A stretch of DNA of 64,000 bases from Ceratothoa steindachneri. Lineage: Eukaryota; Arthropoda; Malacostraca; Isopoda; Cymothoidae. The DNA is taken from NCBI GenBank assembly GCA_963969495.1, contig OZ018326.1:151371806-151435805 (forward strand), in the 5' to 3' direction. A program made the translations under genes and the position numbers. The notes beneath the pieces are model-generated. The model saw only the letters and a list, made by a program, of their open reading frames with translations. It was not told where the DNA came from and ran no database searches. Below are positions 45,050 to 57,179 of the stretch, piece by piece; within the stretch, counting starts at the first letter, position 1; each line of letters opens with the position of its first letter.

Positions 45050-45340
45050 GAAGCCATATTGGCAGGTTAGAGAACAAGTTATTCTCCTCCTCAAAAGGCC
45101 AGAGACTGGTTTGACCATACGCTTAAGTATATTGCCTATGTTCTTTAGCAGAGCAACAGGCCTATAATTGTTTGTTTTTTTTTGTATTAATACGTTGTGC
45201 GATAATTAAAATAGTTAGTGAGTGTTAAATAGGTGAGTGAATGTAAGGAAGAATGCTTCTGGGATGTGATGAATGATTGTGGTTGAAAGGCCGCAGGGAA
45301 GAGGGGCACGTTTTGGTTTTGATTCAATGTAGTGCTTAGT
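45050..45340 (-). pseudogene. Jockey/CR1-like LINE RT fragment
   Basis: The minus strand reads IPEAFFLTFTHLFNTH, then after stops TNNYRPVALLKNIGNILKRM, then VKPVSGLLRRRITC. NYRPxxLLxxIGxIxxR is the first RT block of non-LTR elements, and the FLxxxTxLFN piece is what precedes it. Later RT motifs are not found at lower coordinates, so the copy is truncated at its 3' side. Confidence 0.65.
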
Positions 45341-45394
45341 TTCCCCGATAGTGATAACTATAGTTAGTGTTTTATTGTTGTCGAGTCCCTCCAA

Positions 45395-46628
45395 TTATAT
45401 CACGAAGGGAGGCTGGCTCCATCTCATCAGCGTGAAGCCAACACCATTCCTTGTGGGGTAAGGTAGGTGTGGTAGCCTGCAACGCAAAGTCGGTTGTTGG
45501 GAGGGTTTAAGCAGGTGTAATTCAATAATTTTGATGTCGAGTCTATGTGTGTTAAGTACCCAGTTGGGGATGGTATGGCGAATACCGTGCCAAATGCGTA
45601 CGTTTATTTGTACCACACTAAGCTGACGTATGGTCGGAAGCGAAGTACATGCCAGGATGTGTTAGCGATAGCCGCTTTTCTCTCATTGATATCCTGGCCT
45701 TGCACTAGGAGGGGGGGGGGGGCTGGGTTGGCTATCTTCACACGTGTCTGTGGGGAAAGGTTGGCTACTTTCACACGTGTCTGTAAGGGAAGGTTGGCGA
45801 AGTGGAGGAGGGTGTAGGTGTTGTGTTTACTGAATCGTGCATGCTAGTAGTGGGTAGGTGAAGGGGAACCGTAAGATGGGGTGGGAACAGTAGAAGGAAG
45901 GATGGACATAATGGAAGGAGGGGAGGGGAGAGTTTAATGAAGAGTAAGGACAGTAGTAAGAGGGGTGGTGACATTGGGAGAAGTGATGGCGGCCGTGGAA
46001 GGAGGAGTAGCTAGAGTAGGTGGCATTGGAAGAAGGGGTGAGAGTAGAGAGAGTGGTAGTACTAGAGCCGAAGCTAGGACGAAGGCAAGAAAGAGAGCTG
46101 TATAAGCTTCAGGGTGAATGATAGAGGTGGAAGGTCTAGAGAAGTACGAAGTGGGTAGGTGCCAATTCGTGCTTCCTGGTGTGGGGAGGAGTGCTGGTAT
46201 TTTGCTTCTGTGTTTGTGTATAAGGTTGAATACCTTGTATGGAAGTTGATTTTCCCGAGTCCATTAACGGCATAAAGCACGTTTAAGACATTGGTGTGTA
46301 GAGAGGGGTTGCCCCCTATGTATTTTGCCACCGTTGAGAGCCCGGTGTCTAGTGGTATTTTGGGGTTGGTTTAGGTGTTTGTTGATCTTAAGTTTGGGGG
46401 TGTATCAGTGGCGGTGTGGGAAATGTAGGGGCTTGGGTGGGATGTTAAGGTAGAGGGTGGGTAGCCCCCGTGACGTTGGCAGCGGCAGCAAATGTTCTTG
46501 TTAGGGTGGAGTGGAGAGAATAGGTTAGATCGTGGTGTGTTGTGGTTGGAGTATCGGGGCATCCTTAGCTCTGCGACAGCGTCAGCATGGGCCTTGAAAA
46601 GGTAAGGGCACCTCATACCCACGGCCAC
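45395..46628 (-). pseudogene. Possible upstream part of the same LINE
   Basis: Minus-strand frames (46371-46628, 46074-46331, 45395-45616) are open and read in the same direction toward the RT fragment. One piece, NICCRCQRHGG, vaguely resembles a retroelement zinc knuckle. The DNA between 45700 and 46100 is strongly G-rich on the plus strand, which makes open Pro/Leu/Ser frames by chance. The LINE link is inferred from position only. Confidence 0.3.
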
Positions 46629-47571
46629 ATGGTCGCTTCCACTGTTCTAAGACAAAATTTCTCCGTAAACAAAATTCCCCCGCAGACAAATTCCTCCGCG
46701 GACACAATTCCCTGGAGACAAATTCCCCACACGTATCGTCAAAAACTTGCCATTAAAACCATTTGGCTACGTTTTATTTTATTTGGCTATTAATTTGTAT
46801 AAGATATAAGACCGACAACAAAAAGGAAGCTTCTTGAACTTAAAATTTAATACTTAAATTTAGTTTGTTTTCCATTCTAACTCTTAAGTGATGTAGTTCA
46901 TTATATTTAATAAAAACAAAACAAAATTACTGCGTGACGGGTTCATTTATGTAAAGCAAAAAACTTGCAAATGGAGTTATATCGTACGAGTGTGACCGCC
47001 GACATTTGCAATCAACGTGCAAAGCTAAAATTAAAAGGTTGAATAATGAAAAAATGAAAATTTGCATCAATACACACACGCACATGATAAGCCACGATGT
47101 GAGACTGCAAATTGTCGGCGAGGCAATCAAAAGGCATGCTCCTGAAACGCTAGAAACTACTCAACAAATTATTACACAGACTTGCTCTCATTTTCTAATA
47201 ACTTTTTCATAGGGAGGGGGGGGGGAGCGCATTGTCCTCCAGGGGATTTTGTCGAGGAGATTTTGTTTGCGCGCGGGATATTTGGTCCACGAGAGGATTT
47301 TGTCTACGTGGAGATTCTGTCCTGATACCCGCCACCCAAGTTTATGCAGAGGAGGGTGTGGCTTTTGAGGCCAGTGTAGTGTTGTCTCAATACACTTGCT
47401 TTTATTGTTGGATGTTTCTTTTTTCTTTCTCTCTCTTTTTATACATATACATGTGTATATACATGTCTAATTCTAGTTTAGAGTTGGGTTGATTCTAGCT
47501 TTAAAGCTGCGACTTATGTCAAATTCATTTTATGTGATGTCCTGCATAATTTCGTTTTTACTGTTGTACTC

Positions 47572-49110
47572 CTAATGTTGTCTCGCTGTGTATATTTGGT
47601 ATTGATTGTTCCTAGCAGCTATTCTGCTGCTGGAAAATCTTCGCCTAGCTTGTGGTTGGTTTGGATTAGGGATCTCAAAGTGATTTCTTAGGAAATCTGA
47701 TTCTGTAATACTTTCTACTTTTCTCCAACTTTTGTGTGCTCTTGTTCCTAGGTCGGAATTAATTGCCATTAATTTGATTTCCTCATGGAGCGCTTGTTGT
47801 CGTTTTCTTTCTCTTCTTCTAGTATTTGTAATTATTAGTGTTGCTTCGTTTAGTATTGTTTGTAGTTTGTTTTTTCAATATTTTGGTAACGCTTTCAGTG
47901 ACATAGTGGGGTACATAATCTGGGGTCGTATGTAGGCAGTGTAGATATTTTCTTGTTTTTTGTGCTCAGGTTTTTAAAACTGTAAAATTCGTTGATGTCT
48001 TTTTTGGTTAGTGCTGTGATGTTTTTGAGATAATCAGACTATCCGTATTTATTCATTTTAAATCCTAAAACTGTGCCTGATGGATTGTATGAGCATCTTT
48101 CGTCACCAATTTGTATTGGAGCTGTCTTGTTTCTTTTAATCGGGATGATGGTGAATTTGTTGGGGTTTGTCGCGATCTTCCAGCGACGTTCGTACACGTT
48201 GATATTTTCGATCTCTCACGCAGCCATCCTAGCCATAGTTCTCTCATTCTTATAAGGGGACACTACTATTTGTGACACGTCATCCGCGAATTGAATATAC
48301 ATCGATTCTTCAAGCCTAGTAGGGCTTTGGAGTGGTAAAAATCGAGTATAGGAGTGGGCTGAGACACCTACCCTGGGGGACTCCCTCTTCCAATATAAAT
48401 TCGGGGCCTAAGAGCTCTCCGATTGTGATGAAAGCTCTACGGTCCATGACGCAGTTGCAAATTATCTTCTCCAGTATGGCGTTTAGCCTTAGTTGGAGAA
48501 TCCTATATTGTATGCACCGGTTCCATACTTTATCGAACGCCTTCCTTACATCCCTCAACACTAGGTCAGCATACTTCTTTTCCTCCTATATCTTTGCCAG
48601 TTTCTCTGTGATCATTGCCAGTGCAGTGTCCGTACCCTTCTGCCTCCTAAACCCATGTTGTTGTTGGTTATGTAGCTCGTTGTCATCAAGGTAGGTCTGT
48701 ACTCTGCCGGCAATGATCTTTTCTATAATCTTCCCTCCAAACTCAAGCAGAGAGATTGGTCGATAGTCAGCCGGAGAGGTTGGGTTCTTTCCTAATTTTG
48801 GAATGAATATCATTTTAGATAATTTTCATTCGTCGGAGTAGTATCCTGTGTTGAAGGCCGTATTCATCGCATTTAATATCCCTTGAATAATGTTGGGTGG
48901 GGCGTTATCGTAATTTGCCTTTGCTAGTCCGGTGTAGTCTGGGGCTCGTTGTTTAAATCCTTTCAGTGTTTGGCTTAATTCCTGGTGGGTAATTTTTCTT
49001 CCATAGCCTGTCATGGGTCTCTCTCCCGTAGAGTTGTTAAAAGGGTACGTACGTTCTATTAAATCGTTTAGTTGGTCAATGATGTCATTGCCGAACTCAG
49101 TCTATTTTAT
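47572..49110 (-). pseudogene. Non-LTR retrotransposon RT (jockey/CR1-like)
   Basis: This is the longest LINE relic in the window. On the minus strand, in order: NDIIDQLNDLIERTYPF near 49070; PADYRPISLLEFGGKIIEKI (RT block 1); NQQQHGFRRQKGTDTALAMI; KYADLVLRDVRKAFDKVWNR (motif A with catalytic Asp and KAFDKVW); EEGVPQGRCLSPLLYSIF (motif B); then, past a frameshift near 48316, YIQFADDVSQIVVS (motif C, FADD). After that come REIENINVYERRWKIATNPN and PTSCGSxxSL-like decayed thumb sequence, and the C-terminal tail SWRKVESITESDFLRNHFEI, ending near 47572. RT motifs A, B and C are all intact at the residue level, but stops and frameshifts separate them. The endonuclease is missing. Confidence 0.9.
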
Positions 49111-49255
49111 AGGCCGTACACATCTAATTTTTGTAATAGAAAAAGAGATGAATATAGGACAAGTGATCTACCATCTACAAGATGGACTAAAAAAGACTGT
49201 AAGAAGAATAGAAAATTGCCAAAGGAAAGACTGTAACCCATCTACACTAATATAA

Positions 49256-51850
49256 TATATATATACAATATTTCTTGGATTTTCCATCATATTGCCTCTC
49301 GATGACCTAATTTTGTTGGGCTGGCGACGACCCTCCCCGCTGAAGGCCCACTCTACATCTTCTTGAGCTCATCAAAAGCCCGTGAGGGGCTTCTAAAGCT
49401 CATGGGCTCTTCAGTTCAACCTAACTCCTTTAGTCTTCATCAGGAAGCCGAGCGGCGCTTCCTCCTAAATCGCACCGTTTGTAAATTCGACAAAATATCC
49501 AAATATTGATTGTGGTCCAAACATTTCAAAGGGATCTGGAAATTTATAAGTTACGGCTGTCACAAAACTTTCCTCTTAGCCTTTCCGTATCTCGATCGAT
49601 GAGATATAAAATTAGTTAAAACATTGCTGCTCCTTCTGTGGAAGGTTTTATAGGCAATATTCTAACCCACTGCTAATGCTTTCATGTTTACTTATTTAAC
49701 CGAGATGTGATGACAGCTTTCCAAACCGTAATGCTTTTCAACTGTTTTAATTCATCTCTTTCATAAGAAATTGCTGACACCTTTCATGTATATTATTGAA
49801 TTCCGAAACAAATGAAATGGCTTTTACTCTGAACCAAATGGAAATTTATTTTGTCTCTGAATGATGAACCGTTTAATAGATTGAAACTTAACTCCTATGT
49901 GCTATTTCAATCATACATCGGGTCTCTTCCAGCCCACGAAGTTTTTATCCGTAAATTGCCAGTCTAAGAACGGACTCTTGAGTTAGCAAACTGTGTGCGT
50001 CTTAACTTGCCAAGATGCCCCTAATTGGCAAATACAATTAATAGTCTAGACTTTTGTTAACTATTATTAATTCAATTTTTAAATAAGGCTTAAAGAATTA
50101 ACCACTTATGATATAGTCTTCTTATTGCCACGTTTTCATTGTTTCTTTTATCTTCGTTCTTTTTTATGAGCATACAGATTGTAAAGATAAACAGCAAGAC
50201 CTACTCGCCAATGACCCTTCTCTTACAAGTTAATGGCCGTCTCTGATCTATTGACGGAGAAGGCATGTGGCAATATTAGTGGCATTCGATCCTGGAACTG
50301 GCTTCAGTGCTGCTAATCTCACTCTTCTCTTTGGACTGCTTAAATGTGTTTTCCCTCTCATGGCAAGTCTCGACTTCAAATTTAGCTGAAAAGACCTTAG
50401 TCCTAGCCCTTTCTTAATGCACATATAATCTAAATGTTAAGGATTCTCTTTGCGGCCTTATTATTTCTTATATTTCGCACCTTCTTCCATCTACTTTGCC
50501 ACTTTCCTTTGGAAAGTTGTTCCAGCCTTTCTTATCTTTATTAGGTTCATTCTAGCAAGATCCACGTCTCTTGCACGGATTATTCATTTATTTTTCATTG
50601 CTAATCGAGCCACTCGTTCTTTCCTCCATGGGGAGGGGGAGGCTTCAGACGATTTGATGACATCCGCACAAAGATCAGTATGACAGACACCTACAAGACG
50701 AAAGTGCACCATGACTCGATTCTGGTGTAAAAGAGAGGTGGAGAAAAGGCGTTAGTAGTTTTTTTACCAACCACAAGCAAGGTTTCTTTAGTGGCTCAAG
50801 GGAGAACCACCTGTTCCACGCAGGGAAGTGCCACTTTAAAACCACATCGAGGAATTTGGTAGCCTGAAGAGTAATGTGTTGGGTGTGCGAAAGGATGTGA
50901 AATAGACAACTGGTATTGAGATTGGCTAGATGCCTAATGGCGTATGTTGTATTAACTACCTGCGCGCATGCGTTAGACTCGACGTCCCGCCGTGAGCGGT
51001 AAGTTCCCTATAAGTGCCGAAATTTGGGTTTCCGACTCTCAGTGGTATCGGACCCTGTACCTAAGCATCGGATTCTAGCGCCTTATTTAAGAGGTTATGA
51101 GACCTCCGTTGCCACTTCTAAACAAGCATAAAGATGTTCATAGCACCAACAGTGCCAACTCGGGTGGAAAGGCACTCCTGCGGTGAACCTCTGAAGCAAA
51201 AATCATTCCAATCCTTAAATATACTCGTATATTATTACTAATGATTTTCTTGTATGGGCATGGTAGTAATGGTACTCGAATGACAGTCCATTGATTTAGG
51301 GGTGTTCGTAGTCCTTTTAAAGGTTTTTCTGGTAGCATTAAATGCATCTTCGCCTCCACCGCATTAATGATTGATGCACTTTACGCCTTTAAGTCACTTA
51401 GGTCCTGTCTGAAGATTCACGGTTCTTTACGTTCATTCATTCGTTGTTTTGTTTCTTCTATCGGTATTATTACTTCCAGCTAAGAAAGATCTCTCTATTA
51501 TATTACACTGGTTTTACTGGAATGAAGAAAAGCAGCATGTCCAGAGGAAATTCAGTCTGGCTACTAGTTTCTACAATGGTTGCGTCTTCATTTTCCATCC
51601 AGGTATAATTCATAATCTTCCTTTAACTTTTTCTATTAGAAACAACATTAAACATAGTTTATTAAATTGGAGATTTTTATAAAAAAGAGTTGGAAAAATA
51701 GATTACATTGATCGGTTAGATAGGTTAGATATGCAAGGTGGTTAGGGAAAACAAACCCAATTAATTACTCAAATAACTTTATTTGTAAATTTAAAGAAAG
51801 TAATATCTTTTGTACAAAGAGCATTATTCATATTTTGTGGACTTTAGAGC
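49256..51850. other. No gene recognised
   Basis: A GC-richer patch lies at 49310-49480. Open frames at 50450-50683 and 51449-51682 (plus) show no domain. Confidence 0.55.
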
Positions 51851-51854
51851 TACG

Positions 51855-52660
51855 ACTCTCTAGGGCATGGAATTAATACGTTGTGTGATTACAGATTGTG
51901 GTATTCCGACCATGTTTTGTATAGGGCATTTAGCAATTCCAGCCGAGTTCTTGGCTTCTTGTTCTTTTCCCATAAATTCTTGTCTAATATTCCCCAAACA
52001 TATTCTTTTAGGTTCATGTCTGGGAACTAACTTAGCCAAAGAAGTCGTTTAATGCTGCTTTAGTCCCCTTATTCTTTTGTCTTTTTTGCAGTATGACAGG
52101 AAGCTCTATCTTCCATAAATAAATGACTTTTTACCAAGCTGACCAATGGAAAACATTGTTAGTAGTCCATTTAATAATCGAAATGTATATTTCTGCGTTT
52201 ATATGGCCAACATTTAATTAGCTCTGTTTTTACCTTATTCAAAATTGTTCTCTGCACCACAAAAACCACTATGTTTCACTTTTGTTTGTGACTTGTTTAT
52301 CACAAACTCATGAGAGGTTAATCTCTAAACCAATTTCCAGCCACCAACTGAAAACTAAGCAAACCTGATTAGTCAGAAAAAAATTATGCTGTGCCAAATT
52401 TCTAAAGGCTTATCACTTATTTCTTTAGCTCACTCACTCTTTTTAATATTAGTTCTAGTTAAAAGAAGTTTCCTCCTCGCTTCGTGCTCATAATATCCCA
52501 CTGTTCGCAAGTAATTTCTTGCTGTTTTTGAGCTGATTTGGAATCTTTCTGCCACTTCAAATGTTTCAAATAGAGAGGTTTTCTCAAAAGATCTTCGAAC
52601 AACACGAAGACTATCTTCAGAAGCCCCAGGATGATCATTTTAAATTGGAATATAATTCTG
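51855..52660 (-). pseudogene. Tc1-type transposase relic
   Basis: The minus strand starts near 52650 with ASEDSLRVVRRSFEKTSLFE and SSKTARNYLRTVGYYEHEAR, the helix-turn-helix part, then RRKLLLTRTNIKK and AKEISDKPLEIW. The core is scrambled between 52140 and 52400. FMEDRASCHTAKKTKE (about 52075-52130) holds the region of the second catalytic Asp. PDMNLKEYVWGILDKNLWEK and PRTRLELLNALYKTWSEY follow (relatives PDLNPIExxW), where the third acidic residue has become Lys in the LKEY motif. It ends near 51855. Stops and frameshifts are frequent. It belongs to a different subgroup from the relics at 11140 and 40150. Confidence 0.85.
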
Positions 52661-53065
52661 TTAACAGAAAAAAAGGGGAATTTCAATATTCCTAGCAATA
52701 TCTCTATGGTAACACTCCACTCTCAGATTGACCAATAATCCACCCTCTTAAAATATGAAATTTGCTTGGAATTTGGCTTTCTAGACGTTTATTAATTAAA
52801 ATATTGAAATCAAAAGGATGGCCACATAAACAGTCCTAATAATGACTAAAAATCATATTAAAGCATATTAATAATATCATAAAACTGTCGTTGTGCATTT
52901 AGTTCCCGCATGTTTCTGTATGCCTCCTACAACATCGCAAGAAAAAATTACAACTCTAGATCCCCATCAATGTCACAACCCCATTAATGCTTAATCAAAT
53001 TTGATCAAATCGCCATAGAAGTTACAATCGCCCTTAGTCCAATTCAGATCAAGAACAGTTTTAAA

Positions 53066-53560
53066 GCAAGGTCTACTGATCTAAAGTCGCGTGGTCTCAC
53101 ATATTCTTATTTATGACCTTACGACCTTCAAAGATTTTAATAATTCCTGGACTAACCTCGAGAGGGCATTGACAATTATACCATTAAAAGGAAAATATAA
53201 AGCAACATAATGGTGTTAAATTTCTATAAAATCCGCCGAATATTTATGATGTTATTGCCAAATAATTCCCCTGCTAACCTTTGGAAGACCATGACAATAA
53301 AATTATTCGAAAGAGAATGGAAAACAACATAAGTATTTCAAATCTCACTGGAATCGGCCGAATAGTTATGATGTTATTGCCAAAACAAAATAGTTTCTGG
53401 GCTAACCTTGGGAGGACTTTGGCAATTATATCATTCGAAATTTGTTAGAATCGGCCGAATAGCTACAATGTTATTACCCCCCCAAAAAATGCAAAACGGG
53501 AACCAACCGATCGACCGACCGACCGACCGACATAGTGAGGTATAAAGTCACCCGCGACTA
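53066..53560 (+). repeat. Interspersed repeat R2, copy 1
   Basis: It begins GCAAGGTCTACTGATCTAAA and contains three diverged copies of a unit of about 120 bases (AACCTxxxxAGGxC..., then AATCGGCCGAATA, then ATGTTATT). It ends with a (GACC)n run and ACATAGTGAGGTATAAAGTC followed by ACCCGCGA. Copy 2 at 58871 has one unit only. It is non-coding. The AATCGGxCxxxTA motif before a short-motif tail is widespread in arthropod intergenic repeats. Confidence 0.8.
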
Positions 53561-54552
53561 GACTCGCACGCGACTAAAAAGTGAAAGGGAACGACTACAT
53601 ATATATAATAGCGAAGCCCAAGGATGCATATCTCCTAAACTGGAAGGAAAATTGATGCAGAAGATAGATACCGAGTTTAGTATCCTGCCTTTAAAATATT
53701 AAGTTAACAGATACTAACAGAAAAATGAGGAGTACAAGACACGCACAGTTCCAAGATAGACCACTGATATAAGAGACAGGAGAGAAGAAACCAACTGTAT
53801 TATCAACTAATTCATTTCGCATGAGAGAAGCAAATGGAGGGTTGTTAAGATCAGTAGATCGTTTATAAATAATTATGAGACTCAGAAAGGAGGAAGCCAG
53901 AAGAATTCCCTAATTTGACGAAACAAAATATTATTCTTCATGAGAGAGCAAAACCTTTTGGCCGAACAAGTAGAAATGGAAGAGAGACTAAAATCTGAGA
54001 ATAAAGGGTGGGAAAGTAAAAAGGGACAGTTTGGCAGTAGAAAAATAACTCGCGAATGCCTATCTAACTTAAGATCAAGAGCGTAAAGCTTAATTTAAGG
54101 TTTCCATTAAAAGTTCGTGTTTGTGGTGCAGGAAGCAGGACCTGATCAATAGGGAGGATATTTTACACTGATATTTTATATGACAAATCTTATACGAAAT
54201 TTTTTTTCAAGTTTTATTTTGCCTTAATCTACAGCCCAACAAACCCAATCTCCAAATCCCTTGTCTTGAAGATTAATCCTCTCTGTAAAGTGAATCGTGC
54301 AACTTAATTAGCACGATAAATTTACGCAACCCATGACCTTCTCACTGTCGGGAATGCAGCCGAATATAACTTAGCTACAGATATTCCTCCCTATTACCAT
54401 TCTATCGCTCACTAGCATTATCAACACTCTACTTGCGCACATTTTCAATTTCATAGGCCTCAACGCCACTCTAGCGATTCTTTTCAACCCCTTTCTGCCA
54501 AACATTTTCTCCTATTTCGTTTAATATCCATCTATTTGATTCCTTTAATCGC

Positions 54553-54554
<2 letters not shown>

Positions 54555-54629
<75 letters not shown>
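54555..54629. repeat. (TA)n array, left half
   Basis: About 37 TA units, ending directly at the left end of a 235-bp MITE. Confidence 0.98.
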
Positions 54630-54634
<5 letters not shown>

Positions 54635-54861
54635 GCGACTCCAGATCATCAGCATCACTCAGAGATTTCGCAGACAAATGTATAAAAGACGGTAAGAGAC
54701 GTACTGCACACCGCAGAGTTATATTTGCACTGATAATAATTTAACAATAAGACTATAGTTTTAATATAAAAATTACTCACTTCATTTATGCATGAACTCC
54801 AGCTGTGCCCAACAAACATTAATCGGGCTAAGTCCGAGTAGCTCTAACCCCGGAGTCGCTA

Positions 54862-54864
<3 letters not shown>
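54630..54864. mobile_element. hAT-type MITE inserted in a (TA)n array
   Basis: This 235-bp non-coding element has ends CAGAGGCGACTCC and (read inward from the right) CAGTAGCGACTCC, matching at 11 of 13 bases. The CAGxGGCG start is typical of hAT termini. It is flanked on both sides by (TA)n, so any 8-bp target duplication would be (TA)4 and hidden in the repeat. The two arrays are best read as one target split by the insertion. Confidence 0.75.

Positions 54865-54950
<86 letters not shown>
54865..54950. repeat. (TA)n array, right half
   Basis: About 43 TA units, starting directly at the right end of the MITE. Confidence 0.98.
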
Positions 54951-54954
<4 letters not shown>

Positions 54955-54959
54955 GTCAT

Positions 54960-57040
54960 AAAGCGGCATCTCTACCTCACAGTAGAAAAGGCCTCGGCTT
55001 TTTGTAAAACAGCATTCAATACGAAATTCATCTAAGCATTTCGCATCCTGTTGGTGTTTTCGTGTGTGCAAGCACTTGTGGCGGTCAAATGTGCAAATGA
55101 AAGTCCTGCTCTTCTTGCTTGAGACAAATCGGGCAAGACTCCTTCATCCATTGCTATATCGACGAACATAAGTGGCCTTGCGGTCATCGCGTTTCACCTT
55201 GAATGACTGGCGCTTCATGGATATTTTCTGTATTCCAAAAAGAGAGGGAAAGGGAAAGGAGGGCTGCCTGCGATAGACTTTCACCAAAGTGCATCTGGAG
55301 CCTATTCAAAAAAAGCAGAATGGACCCTTTTCTGCGCTTCTTTCCCATCTAGACCGGATTATTTTCCCGCGAAATATTGCGAGCGGACATTGGTCAGACG
55401 CAGCGCCGGGAGAATTTCGTCGAATTTCTGCAAATATTTTTGAGGCGTGCGAAGAGAGGCTCTCTCGTCCCCGTTTCTGACACGACACTCCGGAGATTTC
55501 GTCTTATTTATGTGCGATGAGATCTAGACTGGAATGCGCTGGATTGCTCCCACTCGTTTCTGTACCTGGATTTGCCTCGCCAGGGGACACCCTTCGCCCT
55601 TTATTTACGCTTGCGTGTCATCGAAATGTCTTTTCTGAATAGGTTTTCACGTTTCATATATATCTATACACGTCTATAAGAATTGCCTATGAAGGACTAA
55701 ATTCTTCGCCACAAATGTTAAGGCGGAAGTTTTGTCAGTCATCTTGACTCAGAATATATATGATCATGGGGCGTATAAATTTTCTCCCATCTACACCAAT
55801 ATTACTCAATTAAAAATATATTTCGACCTGTTTCACCACAAATTTCCCTTGCCTTTTCACCCTTCGTGTATTAGAATTGGAGTGAAATGTCAAGTAATTC
55901 AGTCATATAAATTTCATAGCCAGATATTAAAAAAACAGGTTTGAGAAAGCACTACGAAACAGCTAGAGAAATTTGATCGCAAACTTTCATTCAGAGATGG
56001 CTAGAGTTATGTTGTGATAAACTATATAAAACAACGGGACAAGCCGTGCCTTAGAGAGAATCGGAGAACAATAAATGAACGGGTATAGAGTAAAGGCTTC
56101 TAAACTAACAATTATTAAAACAGCAAAGCAATCCAAGTTAATTAAGGAATTAATATAAAATGAAAGAGAAAGGAAACCCAACACGAATGAGCTCCTGTGA
56201 ATTTGACCCATATGGGAAAAAGACTCAGAACTGACTATTTCACACAATGTTTTGTAATGAAACTGTATAACAGTTAGATACGTGAGAATCTCTTATTGAT
56301 ATTTAGGTAGAAACTAATATGTATGTGGAATTCTAGTTTGAGATTCATCTATCGAAATAAACTAACCTGACCTAGGTTAGGTCAAATATTACAGGCTATA
56401 TGTTACAATGATGTCAAATGAGAAGAAATATGTTCCTCTTTCACATCACGGTGAAAATATTCTGGTTTATTTGAATGGCAGCATAATAGGGATCTTTAAA
56501 CTACCCTCCTTATATACGAGCTTCATAAATTTCAAGTATGGTACATACAACAGAAACATAGGTTCTCATTTAAGGGGTACGTCGGTATTTTTTTACGATA
56601 TTTACTTAATGCCCTTTTACGTAATATAATTGCAATCTTTATTCTTAACCTTTATCACTATTTATTTATTTTTTTTATTTATCTACCCCTCGAATTAGTT
56701 TGTCGCCTTCATCAGTTTCTCACACTAAATAAAAATGCCCTTGTTAACTATAGCAGCTTTTTTCTCTCTTTAATTCTTAGAGTATCCATATATTAATATC
56801 CCTTTTGAAAAATGACACATATAGAAGCCTCGCCCACACCATAAAATAGACACAAGAAGCTACTGAGCCTACAAAGCCTTGGGTATAAGGCTTTGGACTT
56901 CCAACGCCAAGGTATCGGTTACAACTCCAACGAGAACGTGCGCAATAAATCTCAGCTGAGTTGGGTCTGACGTGTTGGCGTACACTGCTATAGTTACACG
57001 CGTCATCATACCCATGCTCAATCATAACACTGCTGACTCT
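54960..57040. other. No gene recognised
   Basis: A GC-richer part (55080-55620) has minus-strand frames with some charged, plausible peptide (for example MKRQSFKVKRDDRKATYVRR near 55155-55220), but no family match. Frames at 55732-55944, 55987-56247 and 56408-56629 are also unassigned. Confidence 0.5.
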
Positions 57041-57045
57041 AGCTC

Positions 57046-57105
57046 AACTCTCTCTATCTCTCTCTCTCTCTGTCTCTCTCTCTCTCTTTCTGTCTGTCTC
57101 TCTCT

Positions 57106-57175
<70 letters not shown>
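57046..57175. repeat. (CT)n microsatellite
   Basis: About 130 bases of CT repeats, with a few interruptions (TGTCT, TTTCT) in the left half and a clean right half. The open frame across it is an artefact. Confidence 0.98.
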
Positions 57176-57177
<2 letters not shown>

Positions 57178-57179
57178 GA

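Noticed and set aside
45771..45974. Pro/Leu/Ser-rich minus-strand frame
   Set aside because: The plus strand is a G-rich low-complexity stretch, so open Pro/Leu frames arise by composition.
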